From assembly GCF_014698505.1 (NCBI RefSeq), contig NZ_JACJTD010000018.1, positions 1 to 64,000 of the forward strand: a DNA stretch of 64,000 bases. Direction: 5' to 3'. The notes beneath the pieces were generated by a model, which was not told where the DNA came from, did no database searches, and saw only the letters and a program-made list of their open reading frames with translations. The DNA is from Nostoc foliaceum FACHB-393 (GTDB taxonomy: Bacteria > Cyanobacteriota > Cyanobacteriia > Cyanobacteriales > Nostocaceae). Positions 41,246 through 50,116 of the stretch are shown here, one piece after another; position 1 is the first letter of the stretch; every line of letters begins with the position of its first letter. Position numbers and translations under genes: made by a program.

Positions 41246-42802
41246 CTATTGCTTTTCTGAAAGAATTGAAAGACTTACAGTGTCACCTTCTTTTAACGGC
41301 TTACCACTACGAACAACATAGCGCTCTCCCGCTTGCAAACCGGATAAAATTTCCACTCTCCCATCAGCCCTTTTTCCCAACATTACGGCTCGTGCTGTTA
41401 CGTTGGTTTTGCCTTCTGTGTCTTTGACGACAAATATTGTCCCACTTCGGTCTTGCGACTTTGCTTCTGCTATACCAGATGTGTTGAGTGGGGAAGAGTC
41501 CTGCCGTACATTTGTTTGCTTCTCCCCTGTACTCTTGGAGTTCTTATTGCCTACTTGTTTCTGAATAGCTGTTTGCGGTACAACTACACGCTGTTGAGTC
41601 TGGTTTTCAAAATTGACTCGCGCCAGCAGTCCACTACCAATCTTCCCTTGAGTGTTGGGAATCACTACTTCTACAGGTATCAAGCGAGCTGTGGCATCCG
41701 CAGCTGGGGAAATGCGCGTAACTCTGCCCATTAATGTTTCGTTGGGGAAAGCATCTAAGCGCACTTGTACAGACTGCCCAACCTGAATTTGTGCCAGTTC
41801 TAATTCGGAAACTTGCACAACGACTTTGACGCGGTTAAAGTCGCCAATTTTCAAGACTTCGCTACCTGCTTGCAGAAGGTTGCCAGGTTCTGTCACCTTT
41901 TCTGTGACTACGCCAGTTATCGGGGATGTGAGCCGAGCGTAAGACCTACGCTCTTTGGTTTGAGCAACCAACGCCTGTTGGGCAATTACTCTACCTTGGG
42001 CAGCGGCGACAGCTTGCTGTTCTGTACGGACTTGCTCTTGAGCTGCCCGTAGTGCCTGTGCAGCTGTTTGCGCCTGGGTACGTGCTTGCTGGGCAGTTTG
42101 TTCAGCGATCGCTCCGGCTTTGAATAGATTCTGTTGCCGTTCTGAGTCTGCCTGAGCTTGCACCACTTCTAGCCGCGCCCGTTCAACGTCTGCACGGGCA
42201 TTGCTTACCTGATTTGTTGCCCTAGCTACTTCTGATTTGAGGGCAGCTAGTTCTGCTTCTGCTTGCTTTAATTCGGTCAGAAGTATGGCATCATCTAACT
42301 GCCCAACGTTCTGCCCAAGCTTTACCGTATCGCCCACATCTAAGTTCAAAGCCAACAACCGGGCTTCCACTTGCGATCGCAGTGATACAATTCGAAACGG
42401 TGTTGTATTACCTGTGTATTCTGGTTGTGTTTGCAGCGAGTCGGTTCGAGCGAGCGCCACATCTACAGGTGTTGCACTACCGCGTTCTCCAGCACCAGGT
42501 TGCTGAGATTGTGCTCCGGCTGATTCTTTGGGCAGTGAGCCGCAACTTGCCGTCAGCAGTCCTATACCTACCAAACAAGGAATTAATAAACTTCTTACAG
42601 AAGTGGAGAAAAAGAAGTAATTTTCCCCTTTCGCTTTTCCACCTGTTGAATTAGTACTGTTTGCAAGAAGTCTACTCTTTAAATCTGCGCTCGCCACTTC
42701 AGTATTCACAAATGAATCTAACTGGATATTAATTAGTTGGTTAGCGACTCCGTGATCTTTCATTTTCACCTGTTTGTGCGGCTTATTCGTGTCCAAAATC
42801 AT
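41246..42802 (-). CDS. RND efflux periplasmic adaptor (membrane fusion protein)
   Basis: The 518-residue protein links the inner-membrane pump to an outer-membrane channel. Landmarks are a hydrophobic segment ending in a lipobox (LLIPCLVGIGLLTASCGS, Cys87), the lipoyl half-motif (PFRIVSLRSQVEARLLALNLDVGDTVKLGQNVGQLDD, about 140-175), a long helical hairpin rich in Gln and Ala (about 178-275), the second lipoyl half (ARLTSPITGVVTEKVTEPGNLL) and beta-barrel parts. About 68 residues precede the lipoprotein signal, unusually long for a lipoprotein; the true start may be internal, but no good ATG lies nearer. It is followed by the permease gene. The ~580 bp before its start hold its promoter. Confidence 0.9.
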   Translation of the reverse strand: MILDTNKPHKQVKMKDHGVANQLINIQLDSFVNTEVASADLKSRLLANSTNSTGGKAKGENYFFFSTSVRSLLIPCLVGIGLLTASCGSLPKESAGAQSQQPGAGERGSATPVDVALARTDSLQTQPEYTGNTTPFRIVSLRSQVEARLLALNLDVGDTVKLGQNVGQLDDAILLTELKQAEAELAALKSEVARATNQVSNARADVERARLEVVQAQADSERQQNLFKAGAIAEQTAQQARTQAQTAAQALRAAQEQVRTEQQAVAAAQGRVIAQQALVAQTKERRSYARLTSPITGVVTEKVTEPGNLLQAGSEVLKIGDFNRVKVVVQVSELELAQIQVGQSVQVRLDAFPNETLMGRVTRISPAADATARLIPVEVVIPNTQGKIGSGLLARVNFENQTQQRVVVPQTAIQKQVGNKNSKSTGEKQTNVRQDSSPLNTSGIAEAKSQDRSGTIFVVKDTEGKTNVTARAVMLGKRADGRVEILSGLQAGERYVVRSGKPLKEGDTVSLSILSEKQ

Positions 42803-43260
42803 TCATTTTTCTCCTATTGGGGAGCTTTTGGGGTTAAACAGCCGTGTTTTACCAAGTAATTTTGAGAGATATAATTAACCAAAAACGGCGAGAATGCATA
42901 AGCTGTCTAACAGTAAGTTTCTGTATCAGAAATTACTGTTTTCCCACAAAAGTCCAAAATTTCTCACCGCTCTACTTCTGACGCAGAGGTAGATAAATCT
43001 TCTTGCAGATAATAAATTATAAACTTAGTATAAATATTTGTCATTTTTCTGGAATCTACCCATAGGAGAAACCTCGATTTTTCTAAAGATATGGAAATTT
43101 TGGTTCCATATCATAATATGGGCAGGATTACAACAATTACCTTTATTTTTACATGCTTATTTTTTCCTGCCATAAATAATACTACGTATAGGATTTTATT
43201 TACTTTATTAAGAATATTAAAGATTTGTTGCTTTTTAAGTCTATAATGTAGTGGAAAACA
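42803..43260. other. Upstream region of the RND adaptor gene
   Basis: This is 458 bp of AT-rich DNA with no gene. It should contain the promoter of the RND operon. No palindrome strong enough to name as an operator was found. Confidence 0.35.
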
Positions 43261-43389
43261 CTATTTTTTCTTACCCCCCTTGCGTAATATGGCAAGAAAC
43301 AGGGCGATAAATACCATAGCAACAACAGCAAGAATGAAGTTTTTTACCAGAAATATATTTGCATTAGGTGAGGAAGGTAAGGCGTGACA
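43261..43389 (-). pseudogene. Possible small single-span membrane protein or its relic
   Basis: The minus-strand frame reads NIFLVKNFILAVVAMVFIAL then FLAILRKGGKKK and stop (43261-43263): one transmembrane helix followed by a basic end, a good positive-inside layout. An in-frame TGA lies at 43390-43392 and no ATG, GTG or TTG follows it before the helix; only an internal ATG exists. It is therefore a relic or starts at a rare codon. It overlaps the start of the lyase gene by 6 bp. Confidence 0.35.
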
Positions 43390-43926
43390 TCATTGCTCAA
43401 AATCGTACAAACCACTAATGAATCCCAGATTTCCGAATTTTTCCAGGAATCAGCAGGTAAGTGGCGATCGCAACGACGCTACTACACCCTACCTGAGGGA
43501 GAAACCAAGGAGATAGAAAGTATAGTTACGATCAATTTTTTAGAACAGGGCTGTGATGAATTGCAAAAGCTAGCTCAGATGCACGATTTGTCTGATGCAG
43601 GTAGTTTAATCTGTGGTGCAGCAGTTGTATGGGAAAGTACGGATGTGCTGAAGGCAAAGAAGGAGTCGCAAGGTTCAACAATATTTGGGGTGATGGGAAA
43701 CATTTTGTATCGCGATCGCGGTTTTGCCATATCCAAACCAGTCACCGCCCAGTATTATTTCTCCAACCCGAAAACACTGTGTTTGCGAACTGAATACAGC
43801 GGTTCAGTTTTTGAGGAAGAGTTAAAGCTAATTGGCAGTAAATACCGCACCAGACAGACCATCATCTCTCGTGCTGGTGAGCAGTTGATGATTGGCCAAT
43901 ATTTAGAAAAGAGAATAGAGAGTTAG
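43384..43926 (+). CDS. CpcS/CpeS-type phycobiliprotein lyase
   Basis: This 180-residue protein of the CpcS/CpeS family attaches phycocyanobilin to a cysteine of phycobiliproteins in the light-harvesting antenna. The start is GTG at 43384. The fatty-acid-binding-protein-like barrel shows FFQESAGKWRSQRRYYTL (about 19-36), a family-typical opening, then EIESIVTINFLEQGCDELQKLAQMH, SLICGAAVVWES and a C-terminal RTRQTIISRAGEQLMIGQYLEKRI. Those stretches are diagnostic for the family. Which bilin and which cysteine it serves cannot be told from the sequence. It stands alone, not next to phycobiliprotein genes. Confidence 0.85.
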   Translation: MTSLLKIVQTTNESQISEFFQESAGKWRSQRRYYTLPEGETKEIESIVTINFLEQGCDELQKLAQMHDLSDAGSLICGAAVVWESTDVLKAKKESQGSTIFGVMGNILYRDRGFAISKPVTAQYYFSNPKTLCLRTEYSGSVFEEELKLIGSKYRTRQTIISRAGEQLMIGQYLEKRIES

Positions 43927-44221
43927 TTTATTTTTGAATTTTGAATTTTGAATTGTTAACGGGTGGGTGTGGCTGGGGGCTATAGCCTCAGCCGTTTTGG
44001 AACTACCCAGCATCTAGCTATCAACTGGTAATATAACTTTTTATAACAGTTTTTCAAACTTTCCCCCAGGAAGTTCCCTGCTATGTAATCATGGGAAATG
44101 AAATGAGAATTAATTCGGCGACAGTGTTTGTTTTTAGTATTGACAGGCTTTTCCCTTTTGGTATTACAGACTTCTCTCCGAAATCTAAATCTCTACAAAC
44201 TTATGATTTTGGAGACATTTA

Positions 44222-44548
44222 ATGTCAATTTACGTTGGTAACCTCTCCTATGAAGTTACACAAGATGCGCTAAGTGCTGTATTTGCAGAATATGGTGCTG
44301 TAAAGCGTGTTCAGCTACCTACTGACCGTGAAACAGGCCGTTTACGCGGCTTTGCTTTCGTGGAAATGAGTTCAGAAGATGAAGAAACAAAAGCCATTGA
44401 AGCGCTTGATGGTGCTGAATGGCTGGGTCGTGACCTTAAAGTGAATAAGGCCAAGCCCAGAGAAGACCGAGGTGGTTCCTTCGGTGGTGGTGGTAATCGT
44501 GGCGGTGGTGGCGGCGGCTACAACCGTGGCGGTGGTGGTCGCTACTAA
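44222..44548 (+). CDS. rbp: Glycine-rich RNA-binding protein (RRM type)
   Basis: This 108-residue protein has one RNA recognition motif (1-80): RNP2 IYVGNL (3-8) and RNP1 RGFAFVEM (about 42-49). It is followed by a glycine-rich tail (about 84-108, GGSFGGGGNRGGGGGGYNRGGGG). Cyanobacterial Rbp proteins of this layout are induced by cold and bind RNA in the cytoplasm. The AT-rich leader (about 260 bp upstream) has the length expected for a cold-regulated mRNA. A perfect terminator follows at 44581. Confidence 0.93.
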   Translation: MSIYVGNLSYEVTQDALSAVFAEYGAVKRVQLPTDRETGRLRGFAFVEMSSEDEETKAIEALDGAEWLGRDLKVNKAKPREDRGGSFGGGGNRGGGGGGYNRGGGGRY

Positions 44549-44564
44549 CCTAAATAGGCGAAAG

Positions 44565-44768
44565 TCATTTAGTTGAATCTAGAAAAGGCTCAGGCAGCAA
44601 TGCTTGAGCCTTTTCTATACAAAACTTGGCTTGTTGTTCATAATCTTTACGTTCCTTTCGAGTAGCTAGACGGGCGCTGATGATATGGATAACATTGGAA
44701 AGCTCAGTGAAAGAAATCAACAGCAAGAGATTTTGTTGAGAGTGATTAATAAAACCACAAGAGAGCAT
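44565..44768 (-). pseudogene. C-terminal fragment of a BrnT-family toxin gene
   Basis: The frame of 67 codons reads SQQNLLLLISFTELSNVIHIISARLATRKERKDYEQQA. 'VIHIISARLATRKERKDYE' is the conserved end of BrnT, the RelE-fold ribonuclease toxin of BrnT-BrnA systems. BrnT has about 90-100 residues and begins with a 'F-WD--KN--N--KHG' segment that is not found here, so the N-terminal half is missing. No BrnA is present. The coding end overlaps the rbp terminator. It lies antisense to the upstream part of the hicB frame. Confidence 0.6.
44581..44616. terminator. Terminator of the rbp gene
   Basis: AGAAAAGGCTCA (44581-44592) pairs exactly with TGAGCCTTTTCT (44605-44616) around a 12-base loop. The T-rich end lies within the right arm. 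It can work in both directions. Confidence 0.8.
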
Positions 44769-44810
44769 AAAATATGCAAGTTAAATGAAATAGGACTACA
44801 AAGAAAATCA

Positions 44811-45035
44811 ATGAGAGCAATCAAAATTATTGTTGAAAAACATAATGACGGTTACGTAGCCTATCCCTTGGGTATCAAGGGGGTTGTAGTTGGCGAAGGT
44901 GACAGCTATGAAGAAGCACTAGCTGATGTTAAATCTGCTATCCGCTGCCATATAGAGACATTTGGTCAAGAGGTTTTAGAAGAGGAATCACCAGTATTAG
45001 AAGCTTTTGTGGCGGAAGCTGAGGTTCCTATTTAA
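44811..45035 (+). CDS. hicB: HicB-family antitoxin
   Basis: This 74-residue protein (MRAIKIIVEKHNDGYVAYPLG) has the HicB fold. The partial RNase H-like sheet carries 'DGYVAYPLGIKGVVVGEGDSYEEALADVKSAIRCHIETFG', which is the family hallmark. HicB neutralises HicA by binding it. The start ATG 44811 is chosen because the earlier in-frame codons lack similarity. It lacks the C-terminal DNA-binding domain found in longer HicB proteins, so autoregulation may rely on HicB/HicA complexes in another way. Its stop overlaps the hicA start by 1 bp (TAATG). Confidence 0.85.
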   Translation: MRAIKIIVEKHNDGYVAYPLGIKGVVVGEGDSYEEALADVKSAIRCHIETFGQEVLEEESPVLEAFVAEAEVPI

Positions 45036-45274
45036 TGGTTAAATTTCCAGTAGACGCACCTAAAGCTAAAGTAATTAAAACATTGGAATTTCTTGGATTT
45101 AGTATTATTAGGGAGCGAGAGCATATTGTTATGGAGCGAGAAAACGAAGATGGAACAAAAACTCCACTGACTATGCCTAACCACTCTCAAATTAAAGGTT
45201 CAACCTTGAGATCCATCTGTACTCAAGCGGGTATCTCAAGAGAGGGTTTTTTGTCTGCTTATGAGCAAATCTGA
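45035..45274 (+). CDS. hicA: HicA-family toxin (mRNA interferase)
   Basis: The protein has 79 residues of the HicA double-stranded-RNA-binding-like fold. The landmarks are VIKTLEFLGFSIIREREHIVMER (about 13-35), with the catalytic His in REHIVMER, and PNHSQIKGSTLRSICTQAGISREGFLSAY (about 48-76). HicA cleaves mRNA during stress unless bound by HicB. It overlaps hicB by 1 bp, the usual coupling. The order antitoxin-then-toxin is the less common one for HicAB but is frequent in cyanobacteria. Confidence 0.85.
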   Translation: MVKFPVDAPKAKVIKTLEFLGFSIIREREHIVMERENEDGTKTPLTMPNHSQIKGSTLRSICTQAGISREGFLSAYEQI

Positions 45275-45542
45275 AAGGTTGCATTCCGTTTTCACTCAAA
45301 ACACTCTAAAAGATACAGTCACAAATAAATTCTTGAACTAGGCGATCGCATCTCTCCAGACAAGCTTACCAATAGGCGATTCTTGAAAACAAGATGATAT
45401 GCGATCACTCTGCAAACTTCTACTTTTACCTCATAACTCCAAACTTCGAGTTTAAAACTCGACACTTCAGTTTTATAGAGAGGACTGGGGTTTAGAGAAT
45501 AGTTTTAGACTACCCTTTAGCATCTCACTGCCCCATTCCCAA
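45275..45542. other. Intergenic region between hicA and flv1
   Basis: This 268 bp region holds the 3' end of hicA and flv1. A short tandem 'ataact' type repeat and a HIP1 site (45343) are visible. No terminator was clearly seen. Confidence 0.3.
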
Positions 45543-47255
45543 TTAATAATGTGTTCCCGACTTGCGATGATGCACTGCTGTAGCGCCATCTTGATTTAGG
45601 ACTTTACCATTCTCGACAGTCGCATAAACTAGCCAGTGATCGCCAGATTCCATCCGATTTTTTACGGAACATTCAAGATATGCTAGGGCATCCGTAAGTA
45701 TGGGAGAACCGTTTTCCGCTTCTTCGGCGGCGACATCAGCAAATCGGTCTTGTCCTGGACCGAATGGTTTGAGGAAGTGCTTCATCAATCCCAAATGATT
45801 GCCTTCTTTAAGGATGTTGAGGACAAATTTGTTTCCTGTATGCGTCAGTGTTTCTACTGCGCGTTCTTTAGCGACGGCGATGGTTAAACCAGGGGGATTA
45901 AAGCTAGCTTGAGCTACCCAAGAGGCTAACATGGCACTGGAGCGATCGCCTTCTTTTGCTGTGAGAACGCAAAGAGAACCGACAATCCGACCAACTGCTT
46001 GTTCTATAGTTGTTGCAGGTTGACTTGGCGATCGCACTTTTCTAGCTTTCTTCAGGGCTTGGGCAAAGTCGGTTCCGGCTTCTTCACATAATTGTAAGGT
46101 GGTATCGTCGGGCTTGAATTTGACGCGGATGGTGTCAAAACCAAACCGATAGCCAGCATCTTTCAATTTACCCTCAATTAAATCAACTGCTTCACCACTC
46201 CAGCCAAAGGAACCAAAAACACCAGCGAGTTTATTGTTAGTAGCGGTGGATAGTACAATTCCTAAAGCTGTTTGCACGGGTGTGGGTGCATGACCGCCGA
46301 GGGTCGGAGAACCGATGATGAAACCACCGGCTTTCTCTACAGCCGCCCGGATTTCTTCTGGTTCAGTAAATTCGCAGTTAATTGATTCTACGGCAACGCC
46401 AGCTTTTGTGATGCCACGAGCGATCGCTTGGGCTAATGTTGCCGTATTCCCATAAGCTGATGCATAAATCAGCGCTACTGTCAAGTCAGCAGATGTTTGC
46501 TGCTGACTCCATTGGCGATAAGCTTTGGTCAGGTCGATTAAGCCATAGCGTACCAAAGGCCCGTGTCCAGTGGCATACATTCTTACTGGAAAATCAGCTA
46601 GTTTATCCAGCGCTGTTTCAACTTGACGGGCGTGGGGAGCCATGAGGCAATCAAAATAATAGCGCCGATCCTCGTTATATACTTCCCAGCCTTCATCAAA
46701 TACCTGATCTCCACAAACATGCGCCCCAAATAACTTGTCTGAGTAAAGAATTTCTGTTTGGGGATCGTATGTGCAAAGTTGATCTGCATAGCGGGGATTG
46801 GGGGTGGGGATAAATTGTAAATTATGCCCGTTGCCTAAATCGAGGGTTTCTTCGCCCCGCATCACAAGAATTTGTAAATCTGGATTTTCTAGCGCACTAC
46901 GTAAATTAATCGCCCCTGGATTAGAACAAACAAAAGTGATTTGCGGGGCAATTTCCAATAAAGCTTTTAAAGTTGCAGCGCGGTTGGGGTTGATGTGTCC
47001 CAAAATTACATAATCTAAGTCTTCGAGATGAAAACGCTGCTGTAACGCTTTTAAATAAATCTCTGTAAACGTTTCCCCTGGAGGATCGATTATAGCTGTT
47101 TTCTCGCTTTCGATTAAATAAGAATTAGCAGTTGTACCCTTAGCAAGAGCGTATTCAATTTCAAACCTGAGCCTAGACCAACTGCGCGATCGCAGTATTC
47201 TTGTATCTGTAGCTATTGGATAAACTTGAACATCACGGGGTTTATTTGTTGACAT
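45543..47255 (-). CDS. flv1B: Flavodiiron protein Flv1 type (heterocyst paralogue suspected)
   Basis: Flv1 acts with Flv3 to reduce O2 to water with electrons from photosystem I or other donors. The 570-residue protein has a metallo-beta-lactamase-like domain (about 30-245), a flavodoxin domain (about 260-400) and a C-terminal flavin reductase domain (about 420-570, MLASWVAQASFNPPGLTIAVAKERAVETL). In place of the di-iron motif HxExDH it has HINPNR, typical of Flv1, which depends on Flv3 for the diiron site. It follows the Flv3 gene by 147 bp on the same strand. In PCC 7120 the adjacent pair is the heterocyst-specific flv1B/flv3B. The letter B is inferred from that arrangement. Confidence 0.85.
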   Translation of the reverse strand: MSTNKPRDVQVYPIATDTRILRSRSWSRLRFEIEYALAKGTTANSYLIESEKTAIIDPPGETFTEIYLKALQQRFHLEDLDYVILGHINPNRAATLKALLEIAPQITFVCSNPGAINLRSALENPDLQILVMRGEETLDLGNGHNLQFIPTPNPRYADQLCTYDPQTEILYSDKLFGAHVCGDQVFDEGWEVYNEDRRYYFDCLMAPHARQVETALDKLADFPVRMYATGHGPLVRYGLIDLTKAYRQWSQQQTSADLTVALIYASAYGNTATLAQAIARGITKAGVAVESINCEFTEPEEIRAAVEKAGGFIIGSPTLGGHAPTPVQTALGIVLSTATNNKLAGVFGSFGWSGEAVDLIEGKLKDAGYRFGFDTIRVKFKPDDTTLQLCEEAGTDFAQALKKARKVRSPSQPATTIEQAVGRIVGSLCVLTAKEGDRSSAMLASWVAQASFNPPGLTIAVAKERAVETLTHTGNKFVLNILKEGNHLGLMKHFLKPFGPGQDRFADVAAEEAENGSPILTDALAYLECSVKNRMESGDHWLVYATVENGKVLNQDGATAVHHRKSGTHY

Positions 47256-47261
47256 GGCTGT

Positions 47262-47330
47262 TTAGGGAGTTAGGAGTTATGAATTAGGAGTTATGAATTA
47301 TGAGTTAGGAGTTGAAGAAAGTGGTTAATT
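47262..47330. repeat. Short tandem repeats between flv3 and flv1
   Basis: The units 'gttaggagttatgaa' and 'ttaggagttatgaatta' recur here. They belong to the short tandem repeat class seen at 14210-14280 and elsewhere in the window. Confidence 0.75.
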
Positions 47331-47402
47331 CAAAGCTCTGTACTTCCATGTAGACGATGTATTTCGTTAAACTCGTCCTTACAACTCCTAACTCCTCATT
47401 TT

Positions 47403-49127
47403 TTAATAGTGATTACCAACTTTGCGGTGATGCACAGCAGTTAAAGCATCTGGCTTAGAAACTCGTCCGGCATAGACGGTGCTGTATACTGCCCAATGGT
47501 CGCCGCAATCCATTCTACTGACGACTTCGCACTCCATGTAGGCGAGGGCATCGTTGAGGATGGGGGCACCATTTTCGGCTGGCTGGGTTCTCACTCCTTC
47601 AAAGCGATCGGCACCAGGGACGAACCGCTTCAAAAAGTGCTTCATTAATGGTTGGAAATTGCCTTCTTCTAAGACGTTGAGAACAAAGCGATCGCCTACT
47701 TGCATGAGTGATTCAATTGCCCGATCTTTGGCGACTGCAATGGAAAATCCCAAGGGTTTGAAGCTAGCTTGAGCAACCCAAGAGGCTAACATCGCACTGG
47801 AAACATCGCCTTTTTTGGCGGTGATGATATATAACCCACCGCTGAGTCTACCTAATGCTTTATCTAAGTCAGCACCAAGGGATTTCATGGCTTTGATACT
47901 GCGATCGCGTGTTACCCATTGACCTAAGTCAGTACCCGCTTCTTCACACAGCTTGTAGATGTTTTCTGTGGGTGTTTCTTTAATCCGAATCGCTGGAAAA
48001 ACTGTTGTCAAACCCAAATTGCGGAATTTACTCAGCAAAGGATCTATTGGCTCATCATCGCCACCGCCAGTTTCAAACACGCCGATAGCTTGCTTTTCTT
48101 TAGCAGATCCTAAAACTGTGCTGAGTGCAGCTTGAATGCTCGCAGCGCCAGAAGCCGGAGGTAGACCAACAATGAGTCCAGCACAACGGCTAACTAGTTC
48201 CCGCAGTTCTTGTAAATCTACTTCAGATCCCAAATCAACAATTTCCACGGCGACACCAGTTTTACCGATACCGTTGGCAATTGCTTGCGCGAGGCGATCG
48301 CTATACCCATATTCGGAAACGTAAAATATCCCAATCGTTGTTTCTGCCTTGGTTTGCGTTTGGCTCCAAGTGCGGTAACGTCCAACCAGTTCTTCAACAT
48401 TATGGGATAATAATGGCCCGTGTCCTGTGGCAATCATACCGATGGTTTTCAGTTCTCCCATCCGCTTCAGGGCAGATAAAACTGACCGGGCATTCGGCCC
48501 CATTAAGCAATCGTAGTAGTAATGAAAGTCTTCTTCGATAGCCGCCAAGTCTTCATCAAAGGTGCTATCTGAGCAATAGTGCAGCCCAAAAGCATCGCAG
48601 GTATAGAGAATTTTTGTTTTGTGGTCGAAACTGAAAATAGTATCCGGCCAGTGTAAATTTGGAGCAATCACGAATTCAAATTCATGCCCATTGCCCAAAT
48701 CTAAGCGATCGCCATTTTTCACAATCCGCCGTTTAAATGGCTGATGTACGAAATCTTCAAGAAACTGAATGGCCACTTTAGAACCGACAACGGTAATTTC
48801 TGGAACCATTTGCAGCAAATCTTTAACTAAACCGCTATGGTCTGGCTCGGTGTGGCTGATAATCAAATAATCAATATCAGTTGGCTTGATTAGTCCGGTC
48901 AGTGTATCAAAATATAGTTGACGAAACTTTTCGTGGGAGGTATCAACTAAAGCAGTTTGCTCCCCACGGATGAGAAACGAGTTATAAGTAGTACCGTTTT
49001 GCAGACCAAACTCAATATCGAAGCGATCGCGATCCCAATCCAAAGAGCGAATAGCCGTCGTCTCTTGAGCGATTTCCACAGTCTGTATGGTGAGCCGTTT
49101 TTCAGTTTTTTCGGTGAGCGCTACCAT
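47403..49127 (-). CDS. flv3B: Flavodiiron protein Flv3 type (heterocyst paralogue suspected)
   Basis: The start ATG 49127 (MVALTEKTEKR) has the ribosome site AAGGAGG eight bases upstream, better than the upstream frame extension to 49145. The 574-residue protein is the catalytic partner of Flv1. Its di-iron motif is canonical: HTEPDHS (about 93-99), with further ligands in LHWPDTIFSF and the 'GHGPLLSHN' loop. A flavodoxin domain (about 265-400) and a flavin reductase domain (about 435-574) follow. The enzyme needs the upstream oxygen-protective role in vegetative cells or, for the B pair, in heterocysts, where it guards nitrogenase. Confidence 0.87.
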   Translation of the reverse strand: MVALTEKTEKRLTIQTVEIAQETTAIRSLDWDRDRFDIEFGLQNGTTYNSFLIRGEQTALVDTSHEKFRQLYFDTLTGLIKPTDIDYLIISHTEPDHSGLVKDLLQMVPEITVVGSKVAIQFLEDFVHQPFKRRIVKNGDRLDLGNGHEFEFVIAPNLHWPDTIFSFDHKTKILYTCDAFGLHYCSDSTFDEDLAAIEEDFHYYYDCLMGPNARSVLSALKRMGELKTIGMIATGHGPLLSHNVEELVGRYRTWSQTQTKAETTIGIFYVSEYGYSDRLAQAIANGIGKTGVAVEIVDLGSEVDLQELRELVSRCAGLIVGLPPASGAASIQAALSTVLGSAKEKQAIGVFETGGGDDEPIDPLLSKFRNLGLTTVFPAIRIKETPTENIYKLCEEAGTDLGQWVTRDRSIKAMKSLGADLDKALGRLSGGLYIITAKKGDVSSAMLASWVAQASFKPLGFSIAVAKDRAIESLMQVGDRFVLNVLEEGNFQPLMKHFLKRFVPGADRFEGVRTQPAENGAPILNDALAYMECEVVSRMDCGDHWAVYSTVYAGRVSKPDALTAVHHRKVGNHY

Positions 49128-49237
49128 AACTCCCCTCCTTAACACAATGAGTATTTCTTCCTCTAGGTTTATTGTGACACGGGATGAATGTTAATTTTTA
49201 TTAAAAAACCTATGACTGACTTAAAAAAGTTAAAAGT

Positions 49238-50089
49238 GTGAAACCGCATAAGCACCCAGAACACACAGATAATATTTGGCTAGCTTTGGAAATTGGGAAT
49301 TCCCGCCTGCATTGGGCGTTGTTTGTTAGCGAAACGCTTTACTCAGTTTGGGATACCGACCATCTACCTGAGTCTGTTATACAACAGTTGGCTGCATGTC
49401 AAACCCTAAATGATTTACTAGAAAAAATTTTTCCATCCCATCAGAGAACTAATGAACAAGAAGGATACGGAGACAATTCCCTTCCTCTCTTTGCGTCTCT
49501 CCCTCCTCTCCTTGTCGCCTCTGTAGTTCCCAGCCAAACCGCTATTTGGCAAAGTTATCCCAACATTAGTGTTATTACATTAGACCAAATACCGCTAAAA
49601 GGTGTTTATCCCACACTAGGAATTGACCGCGCTTTAGCTTTATGGGGTGCGGGGAAAATATGGGGTTTTCCAATATTAGTCATTGATGCGGGAACAGCGC
49701 TAACTTTTACGGCAGCGGATGCTAATGAGTGTCTAGTTGGAGGTGCAATTCTGCCGGGATTAGGTTTGCAATTTGCAACTCTCGGTCAACAGACAGGACA
49801 ATTACCATTAGTAGAAATGCAAAACTTTCTATCTCTACCAATACGTTTTGCTCTCAATACTACAGCAGCTATTCAAAGCGGGGTCATTTATACAATATTA
49901 GCTGGGATTAAAGATTTTATTGAAGCGTGGTGGCAATTATTTCCTAATGGGAAGATTGCGATTAAAGGGGGCGATGGCACTTTATTAATAAACTATCTAC
50001 AAGCCTTATATCCTGAAATTGCAGATAGTTTAATTGTGGAACAAAATTTGATTTTTTGGGGAATGCGAGAAATAACAAAACTGCTCTAA
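49238..50089 (+). CDS. coaX: Type III pantothenate kinase
   Basis: CoaX phosphorylates pantothenate in the first step of coenzyme A synthesis. The 283-residue protein starts at GTG 49238. Landmarks are the phosphate-binding loop [15 protein letters not shown] (about 13-27), [13 protein letters not shown] (about 127-139, with catalytic Asp), [13 protein letters not shown] (about 146-158) and [11 protein letters not shown] (about 166-176). These match the ASKHA fold of type III enzymes, which do not respond to CoA feedback. It diverges from flv3, with a 110 bp gap between the starts that holds both promoters. Confidence 0.92.
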   Translation: MKPHKHPEHTDNIWLALEIGNSRLHWALFVSETLYSVWDTDHLPESVIQQLAACQTLNDLLEKIFPSHQRTNEQEGYGDNSLPLFASLPPLLVASVVPSQTAIWQSYPNISVITLDQIPLKGVYPTLGIDRALALWGAGKIWGFPILVIDAGTALTFTAADANECLVGGAILPGLGLQFATLGQQTGQLPLVEMQNFLSLPIRFALNTTAAIQSGVIYTILAGIKDFIEAWWQLFPNGKIAIKGGDGTLLINYLQALYPEIADSLIVEQNLIFWGMREITKLL

Positions 50090-50116
50090 GTCAGACCCAG
50101 AGCAGCTTAAGATTAA

